A DNA stretch of 64,000 nucleotides from Pseudomonas sp. JAI120 (GCF_014207255.1 NZ_JACHCZ010000001.1:918592-982591); one strand, 5' to 3'; shown: positions 27,094-36,372, counted from the stretch's first letter. Made by a program: numbers and translations. The notes: a model not told the origin generated them from the sequence alone.

Positions 27094-27537
27094 TTACCAG
27101 CTCAGGTAAAACATGCCCTTGGCCAGCAGCACAATGGCGACCATGTGCGCGAACAGGCTCAGGTGAATGAAGCGGCTGTAGCGCGCACTGACCTTGCCCC
27201 AGCGCATCCGCGCCATGGTGACCAGAAAGTGCAGCAGCACACTGGCGGCCAGGATCAACTTGAGGCCCAGCAACGTGCCGAACGAGGACGCCAAAGGTGC
27301 CGACAACGCCGGCAGGTAACGCAGCCAGACCATGCCGAGCCCGGCGCCGAACAGCACCAGCAACACCCACGGCATCAACACCCGAGCCCGTCGGGCGACA
27401 CCCTGCTCCACCTGCACCATCACCCGAATCGGCAAGTGCTGGTGCAGGTGCCCCAGGATCAGTACTTCGAAGAACACCGTGCCGATAAAAATCAACGCGG
27501 CGAACAGATGGGCCAATAACAACAGGAGGTAGAGCAT
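27094..27537 (-). CDS. Small four-span membrane protein (CopD-like), second copy
   Basis: 147 residues with four hydrophobic spans; begins MLYLLLLLAHLFAALIFIGTVFFEVLILGH, very like the gene at 18775-19206 (shared LLAHLFAA.IFIGT.FFEV). Both copies keep a His in span 1 and the late HMV (here AHMVAIVLLAKGMF). A role with haem or copper in anaerobic respiration fits the neighbours but is inference. The ATG at 27537 is preceded by GAGG. An ANR box lies 64-77 nt upstream (27601-27614), and another between it and the HemN-like gene. Confidence 0.85.
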   Translation of the reverse strand: MLYLLLLLAHLFAALIFIGTVFFEVLILGHLHQHLPIRVMVQVEQGVARRARVLMPWVLLVLFGAGLGMVWLRYLPALSAPLASSFGTLLGLKLILAASVLLHFLVTMARMRWGKVSARYSRFIHLSLFAHMVAIVLLAKGMFYLSW

Positions 27538-27600
27538 GGGAGCCTCGCGGAGGGACCGGCCGTCGGGAGTCCAGTGTGCGGGCTGGCGCACGGGGCGGCC

Positions 27601-27614
27601 TTGATGCCGATCAA
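27601..27614. promoter_or_regulatory. Perfect ANR/DNR box upstream of the second CopD-like gene
   Basis: TTGATGCCGATCAA is an exact match to the consensus, 64-77 nt before the ATG at 27537 and just outside the oprD-type porin stop. Confidence 0.9.
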
Positions 27615-27632
27615 GCGTTGCTCCTGCCTGGC

Positions 27633-28949
27633 TTACAGCAACGGCAGGCTGTAGCTGACGATCAGCCGCGTCTCATCCTTGTCGGCGGTGTCATTGCCGC
27701 GCAGCACAGCGCTGCGCCAAGTCAGGCCCAGGCCCTTGAACGTACCCGTGGGGATCACGTAGTCGACACGCAAATCGCGCTCCCACTCGCTGTTGTCGCG
27801 GCGCGCCGCACGGATGTTGCTGCCGTGGATATAGGTCACGCTCGACTTCAGGCCCGGAATGCCCAGGCCGGTAAAGTCATAGGTGTAGTTACCCACCGTG
27901 GCCTGTTCGCCGGCGTTGACGAACTTCAGCGACTGGGCATTGGTGATCAGGTACAGCGAACGACCCTGGCCCTGGTTGATGTGGGGGAAGTCACTTTCAC
28001 CGGTGGTTTTCTGATACCCCAGGCCAACGGAATGCCCGTACACGCCATAGGTCAACATCGCGCTCCACAGGCGGTTGTCGACCTTGCCCGAGTTGACGCC
28101 GGGCGCGTAATACCCGGAACTCACATAGCCTTCACCGCGCCCGGCGGCGCTGCCGTTCTTGCCGTCGGCGGTGCTGTAGAAGTAACGCAGATCGGTCTTG
28201 AGCTGCCCCACCGGCAACTGCCAGTTGTGCACCAGGCCGAAAAAATGTTGTTGGTAGAAATTCTCCAGGGTCGCGTAGTAGTACTGCACTTGCAGTTGCT
28301 TGCTCAGGGCGTAATCCACCCCGCCGTAGTAGAACTGATTGCTGAACGTGCCCTTGGCCGGGTCGTTGGCACCGGCGATCGACATGCCCTGGCCGTTGCT
28401 GGAGTTACGGTCGAGCACCTGCTCCATTTTGCCGGCGATCAGGTTGAAGTCCTTAAGGTCCTTGGAGTCGACCTGATAGCCACGGAACGTCTGCGGCAAC
28501 AAGCGGCCGTCTTCGGACATCAGCACCGGCATCTTCGGCACCAAGGTGCCGACCTTGAGCTGGGTTTTTGAGATGCGCACCTTGCCGGTGGCGCCGGTCT
28601 TGCTGAAGTCATTGGCAGCCTTGCCATCGGACAACGGGAAGACGCTGCCGGGGGTGTTGCCTTCACCGACCTTGCCGGCGCGCCCAGAGGCGTCCAGGCG
28701 CAGGCCATACAGCGCTTGCAGGTCCAGGCCGAAGCCCACCAGGCCATCGGTGAAACCGGACTGGTAGTTGAACATGAAGGCCTGGCCCCACTCCTTGTCC
28801 GACGGCGCCCTGGTGTTACGGGTGTCCTGGTTGTAATAGAAATTGCGCAGGTCGAGGGTGGCTTTGCTGTCATCGATAAAACCCGATGCAGCCGCCTGCT
28901 GCGCGGCGCCGAGGGAGACGGCGAGCGCCAGGCACGTGGTGTGTTTCAT
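27633..28949 (-). CDS. OprD-family outer-membrane porin
   Basis: 438 residues with a cleavable signal peptide (MKHTTCLALAVSLGAAQQAAA). The mature protein begins SGFIDDSKATLDLRNFYYN, the standard OprD start. EWGQAFMFNYQSGFTDG and the terminal VSYSLPLL (C-terminal hydrophobic strand) are typical. OprD porins take up amino acids, small acids or aromatics, and the substrate cannot be told from sequence. It lies downstream of nothing obviously related. The homologue at 59896-61215 shares the layout but is clearly diverged. Confidence 0.93.
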   Translation of the reverse strand: MKHTTCLALAVSLGAAQQAAASGFIDDSKATLDLRNFYYNQDTRNTRAPSDKEWGQAFMFNYQSGFTDGLVGFGLDLQALYGLRLDASGRAGKVGEGNTPGSVFPLSDGKAANDFSKTGATGKVRISKTQLKVGTLVPKMPVLMSEDGRLLPQTFRGYQVDSKDLKDFNLIAGKMEQVLDRNSSNGQGMSIAGANDPAKGTFSNQFYYGGVDYALSKQLQVQYYYATLENFYQQHFFGLVHNWQLPVGQLKTDLRYFYSTADGKNGSAAGRGEGYVSSGYYAPGVNSGKVDNRLWSAMLTYGVYGHSVGLGYQKTTGESDFPHINQGQGRSLYLITNAQSLKFVNAGEQATVGNYTYDFTGLGIPGLKSSVTYIHGSNIRAARRDNSEWERDLRVDYVIPTGTFKGLGLTWRSAVLRGNDTADKDETRLIVSYSLPLL

Positions 28950-29130
28950 GAAGGCTCCGTGAAGTGATTGAGGCGACCCCGTTACAGCCCAACCCTGTTG
29001 TTTGTCGGTCGGGTGGTGCTGCACTCAACGGGTGCGCGCACGGTATAGCCTTGGGCCTTGGGGAAACAGCCGCTGAAACCGTCAATCACTTTTGCGGTTT
29101 ACGTAACAATCCCGATCCACTGTGCAGCGC

Positions 29131-29676
29131 TCAAGGCACCGGCAACCAGCCCTGGAATACACCTGAGGAGGCGAGCGGACACCAGGCAAAATCCCATTCC
29201 GTGACAGGGAGTGCCTGTTGTTCAGCGGCGAGAATGCGCGCGCCCTTCCAATCGAACACCGTCAAGCCTTGCCAGGCCAGGACCACCCCCTGGGCCTGGC
29301 TGTCATCCGTACTGATCCAACGCGCCGCCGCGGCGGCCATGAAGGTTTCGATGGGTTCTTCATCAATCCGCCCGCGATACGGCGACGCCAGCAGCCAACG
29401 GCACACGTTCAGGTGCCAGGTCCAGTCCTGGGCCGGCTGGTTGCGATAGGCCCAGGTCATGAAGCTGCGAAACAGGTTCAGGCCTTCGGGCGGGTCGAGC
29501 TTGAGCAGCGTCGGACAGATGTCGAACACGGTGTGCCAATACGGCAACAGGCGTGCATCCAGGTGCACAAAGCAGCGGGCATTGCTTGGGTAGTCCGGCC
29601 GTGCCGGTTCCACGCGCGGGCGACGGGACGCCTGGCTGACCAGGCGGCTGGCGCCTGCAGGCAAGTGATGGTTCAT
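29131..29676 (-). CDS. Hypothetical protein, Trp/Pro-rich, 181 residues
   Basis: I do not recognise the family. No signal peptide or membrane span is evident. The central part (HTVFDICPTLLKLDPPEGLNLFRSFMTWAYRN) looks like a compact soluble alpha-rich domain, and the C-terminal half contains short strands (VVLAWQGLTVFDWKGARILAA). The start MNHHLPAGASR at 29676 was chosen over one three codons upstream; neither has a strong ribosome site. Codon use resembles neighbouring genes, which supports a real gene. Confidence 0.6.
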   Translation of the reverse strand: MNHHLPAGASRLVSQASRRPRVEPARPDYPSNARCFVHLDARLLPYWHTVFDICPTLLKLDPPEGLNLFRSFMTWAYRNQPAQDWTWHLNVCRWLLASPYRGRIDEEPIETFMAAAAARWISTDDSQAQGVVLAWQGLTVFDWKGARILAAEQQALPVTEWDFAWCPLASSGVFQGWLPVP

Positions 29677-29738
29677 AAAGCGCACTCACAGTCGTGACGA
29701 TAGAACGCCCCCTGGTCACAGGAGGCCCAAGGCACACG

Positions 29739-30122
29739 TCAGAATGCGGGAGAGGCGCGGGGGTTGGCCGAGGGCCAGGAATAACGCGGCGGCGCCTTGT
29801 TGCGCCGCTCATGGGCCGGGCGTGGGGTTTGCCCCAGGCCCAGCAACCAGGCCAGGCCGATCAGGAACACCAGCGCGACGGTCACCGCGTTGCACACCGG
29901 GCAGGCAAAGTAGTTCGAGATGTTACTGGAAGACGGCGCGCCCAGCCCTTTGTCGGAAAGTGGCGCCTGTTTGCCGTCCACCGCGCAGAACGCGCCACCG
30001 ATCCCATTGAGCTGTTGGCCCATCATCTGGCCATGGCCCAAACCGCACACGAACAGGTTCATCAGCACGCAGAAGTACAGGGTCCAGACGATCAGGGAAC
30101 GGTCGGGGCGGCTCGATTTCAT
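29739..30122 (-). CDS. DUF2946 family membrane protein
   Basis: 127 residues with an N-terminal hydrophobic span (SLIVWTLYFCVLMNLFVCGLGHG), a central part with CPVC and a second span (AVTVALVFLIGLAWLLGLG), then a proline/arginine-rich tail. This matches the DUF2946 family as I know it, often near copper-uptake or copper-delivery genes. The divergent sco-pcuC pair here supports a copper link. The His/Cys/Met residues (GHGQMMG, CPVC) could bind metal. Molecular function is unknown. Confidence 0.75.
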   Translation of the reverse strand: MKSSRPDRSLIVWTLYFCVLMNLFVCGLGHGQMMGQQLNGIGGAFCAVDGKQAPLSDKGLGAPSSSNISNYFACPVCNAVTVALVFLIGLAWLLGLGQTPRPAHERRNKAPPRYSWPSANPRASPAF

Positions 30123-30303
30123 GGCGGCGACTCTACCACCAGCGCCGCAAAAGGATGAAATTCGGTGTGCCCCTGTGGCAGAACGTCGCAGATTACGCGG
30201 GCTGGCCAGGGTTGGTAGACTTGGCGCCCTCCTCGTTTACTCCTATTCAAAGCCTGCCGAGTTGATTTCGCGCAATGCGGGCGTTTCACAGGATGCACCG
30301 TTG

Positions 30304-30909
30304 ATGAGTACGTTATTCACCCGCCGCAAGGTCCTGACCGGCATGGGCCTGTTGGGTCTGGGCCTGCTGGCCGGTTGTGACAACAGCCCCAGATTGAACT
30401 TCAAGTACGGCAAGGACTTGAGCGACAAGATCATGGGCCGCACCTTCAAGCTCAAGAACACCGAGGGCGACACCGTCACCCTCAGTTCCTACCGTGGCCT
30501 GATGCCGGTGGTGTTCTTCGGTTTCACCCAGTGCCCGGCCGTGTGCCCGACCACCCTCGCCCGCGCCGCCCAGGCCAAGAAGCTGATGGGCCGTGACGGC
30601 GAGATCATGCAGGTGATCTTTATCACCCTGGACCCGGAACGCGACACGCCGGAGATTCTCGACAAGTACGTCAAGGCCTTCGACCCCAGCTTTGAAGCGC
30701 TGTACGGCACCCCGGAAGAAATCGCCGTGGCCGCCAAGGAATTCGGGATCTTTTATGAAAAGATCCCCGCCGGCGACACCTACACCCTGTCCCATACGGC
30801 CACCAGTTTTGTCTTCGACACCCGTGGCAACCTGCGCCTGGGTTTGCAGGCATCCCTTACCGCTAAAGAGTGCGCAGAAGACCTGCTCACCGTCATGGAG
30901 GTCTGCTAA
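30304..30909 (+). CDS. SCO1/SenC family copper chaperone lipoprotein
   Basis: 201 residues. A twin-Arg-like N-terminus (TRRKVLTGMG) leads into a lipobox (LLAGC, Cys25), so it is probably anchored outside the inner membrane. The thioredoxin-like domain has the copper motif Cys77-Pro-Ala-Val-Cys81 and the conserved His164 (LSHTATSFV). SCO proteins deliver copper to the CuA centre of cytochrome oxidase or similar enzymes. The next gene (PCu(A)C) starts within its stop codon. A weak FNR-like match (TTGATTTCGCGCAA, 30262-30275) lies upstream but is not convincing. Confidence 0.92.
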   Translation: MSTLFTRRKVLTGMGLLGLGLLAGCDNSPRLNFKYGKDLSDKIMGRTFKLKNTEGDTVTLSSYRGLMPVVFFGFTQCPAVCPTTLARAAQAKKLMGRDGEIMQVIFITLDPERDTPEILDKYVKAFDPSFEALYGTPEEIAVAAKEFGIFYEKIPAGDTYTLSHTATSFVFDTRGNLRLGLQASLTAKECAEDLLTVMEVC

Positions 30910-31376
30910 TGACTGCCGTTCAACACCTCAAGCGCTTCTCCTTTGGCCTGACCCTGCTGGGCCTCGCCGCCCACGCCAGTGCCCAGGTGCAAGTGACCGA
31001 CGCCTGGGTGCGCGCCTCGGTGCCGGGCCAACCGTCCAGCGGCGCGTTCATGACCGTGACCGCCGACAGCGACAGCAAGCTGCTCAGCGTGGCCTCACCG
31101 GTGGCCAAGGACGTGCAGATCCATGAGATGAGCATGAAGGACGACGTGATGCGCATGGGCCCGGTGGACTCGGTGGCCCTGCCGGCGGGCAAGGCGGTCA
31201 AGCTTGACCCGGACGGTTACCACGTGATGCTGATGGGCCTGACCGGTCAGATCAAGGAAGGCGACCAGGTGCCGCTGACCCTGACGGTGCAGGACGCCAA
31301 GGGCGAGAAGCAGACCGTTGAGGTCCAGGCCAAGGCGCGTGGGCTGGATGGCATGGACCATAGCAAGATGCATTGA
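30909..31376 (+). CDS. Periplasmic copper chaperone PCu(A)C
   Basis: 155 residues with a signal peptide ending ASA (residues 1-25). The copper site H(M)X10MX21HXM is visible: His72, Met74, Met81/Met83, His105 and Met107/Met109, in HEMSMKDDVMRM and GYHVMLMG. A C-terminal GMDHSKMH adds a second His/Met group. The protein hands Cu(I) to the CuA site of cytochrome oxidase, in concert with SCO. The start overlaps the SCO stop by 1 nt (TAATG). Confidence 0.93.
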   Translation: MTAVQHLKRFSFGLTLLGLAAHASAQVQVTDAWVRASVPGQPSSGAFMTVTADSDSKLLSVASPVAKDVQIHEMSMKDDVMRMGPVDSVALPAGKAVKLDPDGYHVMLMGLTGQIKEGDQVPLTLTVQDAKGEKQTVEVQAKARGLDGMDHSKMH

Positions 31377-31400
31377 TGGGCTCGCCGGGGTCCACCCGGC

Positions 31401-32333
31401 TTAGCGCACCTGGCACTCAACCGCACTCGATCCGCTGCCCGTATTGGCCTTCGGCACGTTAGAAAAGAATGAGGCCGGCACAGTGAACGGAAGACCAGGG
31501 TTCTTCGGTAATAGCCCCGGAGGAGTCGCGATGCTTTGCGTAAATCCAAACTGGCCGGCGTTGAAACCCTGCATACCGCCCTTGTTAGCCAAGATGACCT
31601 GACCGTCGATAACCTCCACGTACAAACCTGGCGGCAGCACCGGCACACTGGAAGACCCTGACATAAACGCAGGCACTACCGCCGCAAGCGACGCTTTGCC
31701 TTGCGCCGCCCATGACTCGACCGAGGCCAGGACATCAGCCAGGCGATACACATAGCGCGCCGAAACCGCAGCGACAAAGGCCGTGTTAGAAGCATCAGCC
31801 TGCCCGGCCGATGACGCCAACCCCGCCGCCAGGCTGTTCAGCCGGGACGAAGCACGCGTCGCCACGACTGCCGCCGGCTGGTAAAACACCACCACGCTGG
31901 CCGATTGCAGGCCGATCCGGCCGCCGGGCGTGATCAACGTCGAGCGATCCTGGCTGCGCTTGCCCAGCAACCCGCCATCGGAGCGCAACCCGCCCTGTTT
32001 CAGGGTGAACACTGCGGCATCAGCGCCAGGCGTATTCACGTCGTAGGCAAACGCGTCCACGCTGAGCACGGTCCCCGGTTGCAAGGTCAACAAGCTGTCG
32101 TCGCCCAGGCGCACTTGCGCGTAGCCCTTACCCTGGGTCGACAAGGTATCGCCGACTTCCACCCCCGACTGCTCACCCAGTACGCGCATGCTGCCGTCGA
32201 GCTTCTTGACGAACAACGGCCCGCTCAGATGAATCACGGTACCGGCCACGGGGGCGGCCTGAACCCAGGTCGCTGCACTCAGCAGTGTCAGCACCAGCAG
32301 CGCGTTAATTGCAGTACATTTTTTTGGGCGCAT
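31401..32333 (-). CDS. Secreted FecR-domain protein of the two-partner secretion locus
   Basis: 310 residues with a signal peptide (MRPKKCTAINALLVLTLLSAATWVQA) and a FecR-like domain (GEQSGVEVGDTLSTQGKGYAQVRLGDDSLLTLQPGTVLSV-type pattern at about residues 50-100). No membrane span follows, so it is not a sigma-factor inhibitor of the usual FecR kind; periplasmic or surface placement is more likely. The start at 32333 lies inside the 3' end of tpsA (29-nt overlap), so translation is probably coupled. It may help fold, anchor or modify the TpsA protein; that is inference. Confidence 0.85.
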   Translation of the reverse strand: MRPKKCTAINALLVLTLLSAATWVQAAPVAGTVIHLSGPLFVKKLDGSMRVLGEQSGVEVGDTLSTQGKGYAQVRLGDDSLLTLQPGTVLSVDAFAYDVNTPGADAAVFTLKQGGLRSDGGLLGKRSQDRSTLITPGGRIGLQSASVVVFYQPAAVVATRASSRLNSLAAGLASSAGQADASNTAFVAAVSARYVYRLADVLASVESWAAQGKASLAAVVPAFMSGSSSVPVLPPGLYVEVIDGQVILANKGGMQGFNAGQFGFTQSIATPPGLLPKNPGLPFTVPASFFSNVPKANTGSGSSAVECQVR

Positions 32334-34170
32334 TTTCTTTACCGTCCTGAGTATTAGTAGCGACTTCCTTGGTTTCTGAGGAATTATCGATTTGTCCATA
32401 TGTCGGGAAGCTATCGCCCGAAATGCCGGGCGACGTTTTATTGATCGTGGCAATGACCTCAGTCGCAGCCTGATACACCGGTTTGACCGGCTTATTCGTC
32501 GTCGGCGGCGACAGCACCTGGCACAACGCCGAGTTCGGCGCCAACGTACACATATCTGAGCGGGGCGGCACTGCGACAGGCACCGGATTCTCGACCGGCG
32601 GCCGGTCGACGTCAGTGATCGTCAAGCGACCGCCAGCAGTTGGCTGCCCCTCGGTAAACACCCTCCCTCTGCCGCTGGCCGTGCCCGCACCGTCATGGTT
32701 GGCGGCCAGGGTGATATCCCCACTGAACTGGATCAGCGAATTGACATGGATGTCGTTGCCCGCCTGGGCCGTAAGGCCGACACCAGTGTTGGTGTTGTTG
32801 ACGCCTGTGTAGAACGTGATGTCGTGGGTGGCTTGCAGCAACACATTGGAGGTCGCGTTGGACAGCAGGTCGGCATCGATTTCACTGTCTGTGCCCGGCG
32901 CATTGGCGAAGGCCGCCACGTCCCCCAGGGACGCCGAAGGGCCGGACAGGAACGAGGTGACCAGGATATTCGCCGGGTCCAACTGCCAGAAGCCCGCTGT
33001 GCCGTTGGCCGCGCGCGTGTCGACCCGTGCACCCGCCACATCGAGGAAATGCCCGGACGTCTCGACCAGGCCGCCCTTGCCCGAGGCCGCCCCGCCGCGG
33101 GCCGACAGCGTGCCGTAGACGCGCGCGGTGTCAGTGCCCCACACGATGATCTTGCCGCCGTCGCCACTGGCCAGGGCGTCGGCGGAAATTCGCGCCTCCT
33201 GGCTCACATAACTTTGTTTGGCATTCAGGACGGCCGGGTTCTTGCCCTGGTAGTCACCGCCAATCAGCACCCGGCCACCGCCGCGTTGGCCGCTGGCATC
33301 GATGCGCGCATTGCCCATTACGCCGACCTGCTCGCCCAGCACCTGGATGTCGCCGCCGCAATCAACGCCCATGGCGGTGGTGCTGCTACCGGCTTCGAGC
33401 AAGGTGGTGCGGCTGGACTTGAGCACCACCTTGCCGTTGGCGCCGACCACGGCACTGTTGGCGTTCAGCGTGCCGCGCTGGTTGACAAGCGCGCCGTAGA
33501 TACCAATGTTGCCGCCCTGGGCGATCACGGTACCCAGGTTCAGCGCCTGGTCCTGTTCCGCCGACACCACCACGTGCATGCCCGGATTAGTGGAGTCCAC
33601 CAACTGCACCGAGTGCCCCGCCGCCAGCACGGTTTCGCCCTGGGGCGTGGTGATGATGCCGGTGTTGTTCACGTCCGGCGCGATCAGGTACACCTGGCCC
33701 CCCGACGGCGTGGTAATCGCGCCCTGGTTGCTGACCTGGCCAGCCGGCCCGTCAGCGGAGAAACGTCGGTTGCCCGAGAGGAAGTCCGCGTTGGAAATCG
33801 CCAGGCTCGACGCCACCAGGCCGCCGACATTGATCTGCGCACCGGCACCAAACACGATGCCGTTGGGGTTGATCAGGAACACCCGCCCGTTGGACTGCAA
33901 GGTGCCGAGGATCACGCTGGGGTCCTGGCCGGTGATGCGGTTGAGCACGCTGCTGTTGCTGCTCTGTTGCAGAAAACGCACCAGCTCGCCCTGGGCGATG
34001 GAAAAGCTCGACCAGTTGATGATTGCATTGGGGCTGTTGGTGACGCTCAGGGTGTTGCCATCCTGGGTGAATGTCACCTGGCCGTTGACGATCACCGGGT
34101 TGACCGGGGCCGCCGCCGCGCTGGTTGCCATCACCAGGGAGAGCGCCATCAAGGTAAGTTTGAATGTCAT
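32305..34170 (-). CDS. Two-partner secretion exoprotein TpsA (filamentous haemagglutinin type)
   Basis: 621 residues, small for this family. A signal peptide (to about residue 21) is followed by the TPS domain with the conserved NPNGI motif at 101-105 and FSADGPAGQVSNQGAITTPSGGQVYLIAP. Beta-helix repeats follow up to about 530, then a low-complexity Pro/Thr tail ending KKMYCN with a terminal-region cysteine. It is secreted through TpsB and may act as a surface adhesin or carrier. The start MTFKLTLMAL at 34170 is 7 nt after the tpsB stop. Confidence 0.92.
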   Translation of the reverse strand: MTFKLTLMALSLVMATSAAAAPVNPVIVNGQVTFTQDGNTLSVTNSPNAIINWSSFSIAQGELVRFLQQSSNSSVLNRITGQDPSVILGTLQSNGRVFLINPNGIVFGAGAQINVGGLVASSLAISNADFLSGNRRFSADGPAGQVSNQGAITTPSGGQVYLIAPDVNNTGIITTPQGETVLAAGHSVQLVDSTNPGMHVVVSAEQDQALNLGTVIAQGGNIGIYGALVNQRGTLNANSAVVGANGKVVLKSSRTTLLEAGSSTTAMGVDCGGDIQVLGEQVGVMGNARIDASGQRGGGRVLIGGDYQGKNPAVLNAKQSYVSQEARISADALASGDGGKIIVWGTDTARVYGTLSARGGAASGKGGLVETSGHFLDVAGARVDTRAANGTAGFWQLDPANILVTSFLSGPSASLGDVAAFANAPGTDSEIDADLLSNATSNVLLQATHDITFYTGVNNTNTGVGLTAQAGNDIHVNSLIQFSGDITLAANHDGAGTASGRGRVFTEGQPTAGGRLTITDVDRPPVENPVPVAVPPRSDMCTLAPNSALCQVLSPPTTNKPVKPVYQAATEVIATINKTSPGISGDSFPTYGQIDNSSETKEVATNTQDGKENAPKKMYCN

Positions 34171-34177
34171 GGCACCC

Positions 34178-35761
34178 TCAAAAGGCCAGGCTGAGACGGA
34201 CATGCAGGCGATCATCGCCGCGCTGGGTTTCACTGGCTTCGGCGTGCAAGGCATGGCCGTAATCCATTTGCAGATTGAGGTTGCGCCGGTAGATCAGGCG
34301 CACGCCTAAGCCGGTGCTGCTCAGGCTGATGTGCTCGAACTCGCCGGGCAGTGCGTTGTTACGGGTCAGGTAACCGGCGTCATAGAACGCCAGGGCACGG
34401 CACTGCCAGCTGCCGCCCAGGCACAGCGGCGGCGTGTAGGCTTCGAGGTTGCCGACCACACCCGAGTCGTTGCTCACCTCGCGTTCACGGAAGCCGCGCA
34501 CCGACGCCGCCCCGCCGGCGCCAAACTGCTCGCCGGGCACCAGGGCATCCTTGGTGTACTGGCCGTTCAACGCCGCGCGCAACTGCCAGGCGGCCGGCAG
34601 GATCTGCGTGATGCTCGTCGCGAACCGCAACGCTGTGTAGTCATCCCGCGCATGGGCGCGCGCCAGGTCGAAATCGCGCTGCTGCCCCTTGGACCCGCCT
34701 GGAATGTTGTGCAACAGCGACAGGCCGATGTTCGCGTCGCCATCCACCCGCACCCAGGTGCCCTGATACCCCAGGCTGATGGGGTGCACGGTAATGTCGT
34801 TGCCCAGTTGCACATCGAACAGTTCCAGGCTGCTTTTATAGGCCTTGTAGTCGACGCCATAGACCAGCTTGGATTGGTAATTGCCCACCGTCGCCAGGTT
34901 GTGGTTGTAGCGCGTGCCGAAGATCGTGCCACGGCCGCTCACGGCCAGGTCGAAGATGCCGGCCGTCACGGTGCCGCTGTCGACGTCCGAGTAGCTGGTG
35001 AACAAGTCCAAGGAGTCGCCCAGCGCATACAGCGGCAGGTGGTAGCCCAGGCCGTAGACACTGACCCGCTCGGGCTTCTCCACCGTGGTGGTGTATTGCA
35101 GGCTCATCACCTGGTCGCGGCCGAACATATTGGCGTTTTGCAGCACGGCGCCGATGTAGGTCCGCCCGGTTTCCTTCGAGCCGCTGTTATCCAGGTTGAG
35201 GGCCGCGTTCCACGGTGACTCATCGCTCACCTGCAGTTCGGCGTCCACCGTATCGCTGGCGGCGCTGCTCTTGAGCTTCATCACGGTCTGCTTGGCCGGG
35301 TTCTCGTTGGCCAACTTGAGGCTCTTGGACACCGCCGCCAGGTCAGGCGAGGTGCCTTCCTGCAGCGCCGGCAGCGACTGGCGCACGTTGGCGGTGCTGA
35401 AATGCCGGTTACCGGCGACTGTCACCTGGCCAATCCGTACCTGCACCACATCCAGTATCACCACGCCGCCATTCAATTCCTGCTCGGGCAAGTCGACGCG
35501 CACTAGGGGATAGCCGAGCCGATGGAAGGTGTCTTCGAGCGCCTCCTGGGCCTTGGCCACGTCGCTGAAGTCGCGTTGGGCCCCCTCGAACGGCGCCACC
35601 GTTTGCGCCAGCGCACTGGCCGGCAGCAGCGTATTGCCGCGCACTTCAAAGCGGGTGATGTCAAAGCGTGGCGACAGCGGCTCGCTATCAGCGGCCACTG
35701 CGAAGGAGGTGCACACCGCCAATGAGGCGGGCACCAGCAAGAGCATGAAACGGTCGATCAT
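34178..35761 (-). CDS. TpsB outer-membrane transporter (ShlB/FhaC/HecB family)
   Basis: 527 residues: signal peptide to about residue 23, then two POTRA-type domains (FEVRGNTLLPASAL; VVQVRIGQVTVAGNRHF) and a 16-strand-type barrel. VRGFRERE, the conserved VRGY/F-type motif of loop L6, and the terminal phenylalanine (RLSLAF) are typical. It moves TpsA across the outer membrane using POTRA recognition of the TPS domain. First gene of a tpsB-tpsA-FecR operon. No clear regulator site was noticed in the 140 nt upstream. Confidence 0.94.
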   Translation of the reverse strand: MIDRFMLLLVPASLAVCTSFAVAADSEPLSPRFDITRFEVRGNTLLPASALAQTVAPFEGAQRDFSDVAKAQEALEDTFHRLGYPLVRVDLPEQELNGGVVILDVVQVRIGQVTVAGNRHFSTANVRQSLPALQEGTSPDLAAVSKSLKLANENPAKQTVMKLKSSAASDTVDAELQVSDESPWNAALNLDNSGSKETGRTYIGAVLQNANMFGRDQVMSLQYTTTVEKPERVSVYGLGYHLPLYALGDSLDLFTSYSDVDSGTVTAGIFDLAVSGRGTIFGTRYNHNLATVGNYQSKLVYGVDYKAYKSSLELFDVQLGNDITVHPISLGYQGTWVRVDGDANIGLSLLHNIPGGSKGQQRDFDLARAHARDDYTALRFATSITQILPAAWQLRAALNGQYTKDALVPGEQFGAGGAASVRGFREREVSNDSGVVGNLEAYTPPLCLGGSWQCRALAFYDAGYLTRNNALPGEFEHISLSSTGLGVRLIYRRNLNLQMDYGHALHAEASETQRGDDRLHVRLSLAF

Positions 35762-35902
35762 GGGTTGGCCCTTAGGCAGCGTACGATTTAAACGACTTAC
35801 GCTGCGTTAGGCGCCAGCAGGGGCAGGCCCCGGCGCAGAGTGTAGCCATTAGATTGCCACTGCGATAGAGAAAGTCCCCATGTTTTCGAAGGGTTTGCAG
35901 GT

Positions 35903-36232
35903 TTAATCCACAATAAACAGCTTGGCCCCCGTGGCAGTGGATGAACGATGCCCCTCCATGTCATTGCCCACCTGGTAACTCATCCCGGCCGTCAGCGTGA
36001 ACTGGCGGCCGTCTTCCAACTCTGTGTGCAACTCGCCTTCCAGGCACAGCAGCACATGCCCGCGCGTGCACCAGTGATCGGCCAGGTAACCGGGGCTGTA
36101 ATCGACCCTGCGCACGCGGGTGGTGCCGAAGTGGCGGGTGCGCCATGAGGCACTGCCGGTAACGCCGGGGTGAAGCTCGGGTTCGACGGTGGACCAGTCG
36201 GTGATGCCAAACGGGACAGCGGTGAGTTCCAT
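35903..36232 (-). CDS. DHCW-motif cupin-fold protein
   Basis: 109-residue single cupin domain. The sequence LADHWCTRGHVLLCLEGELHTEL gives the DHCW signature and the His set of the metal-binding cupin motif, followed by a second motif near VGNDMEGHRSS. Proteins with this DHCW motif are a named cupin subgroup with no settled substrate, to my knowledge. It stands alone, with the TPS operon on one side and a HIT protein diverging on the other. Confidence 0.8.
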   Translation of the reverse strand: MELTAVPFGITDWSTVEPELHPGVTGSASWRTRHFGTTRVRRVDYSPGYLADHWCTRGHVLLCLEGELHTELEDGRQFTLTAGMSYQVGNDMEGHRSSTATGAKLFIVD

Positions 36233-36372
36233 GGTTTGCTCGGTCGTCAGTTAACGTGGCCTGAGGCTATCCACCCGACAACGTGCGCGATAGACACAGA
36301 TCCCGTGGTTTTGTGGGATACAGGCTAGCGTGCTTGTTATCCTGCCCACCCTGCTCCCAAGGACGCGTGCTG

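Noticed and set aside
30262..30275. ANR box before the SCO gene
   Set aside because: TTGATTTCGCGCAA matches only the left half well; two mismatches in the right half make it unconvincing.
31401..32333. Anti-sigma factor FecR
   Set aside because: It has a cleavable signal and no membrane span or cytoplasmic anti-sigma part, and no ECF sigma gene is adjacent, so only the FecR domain name applies.
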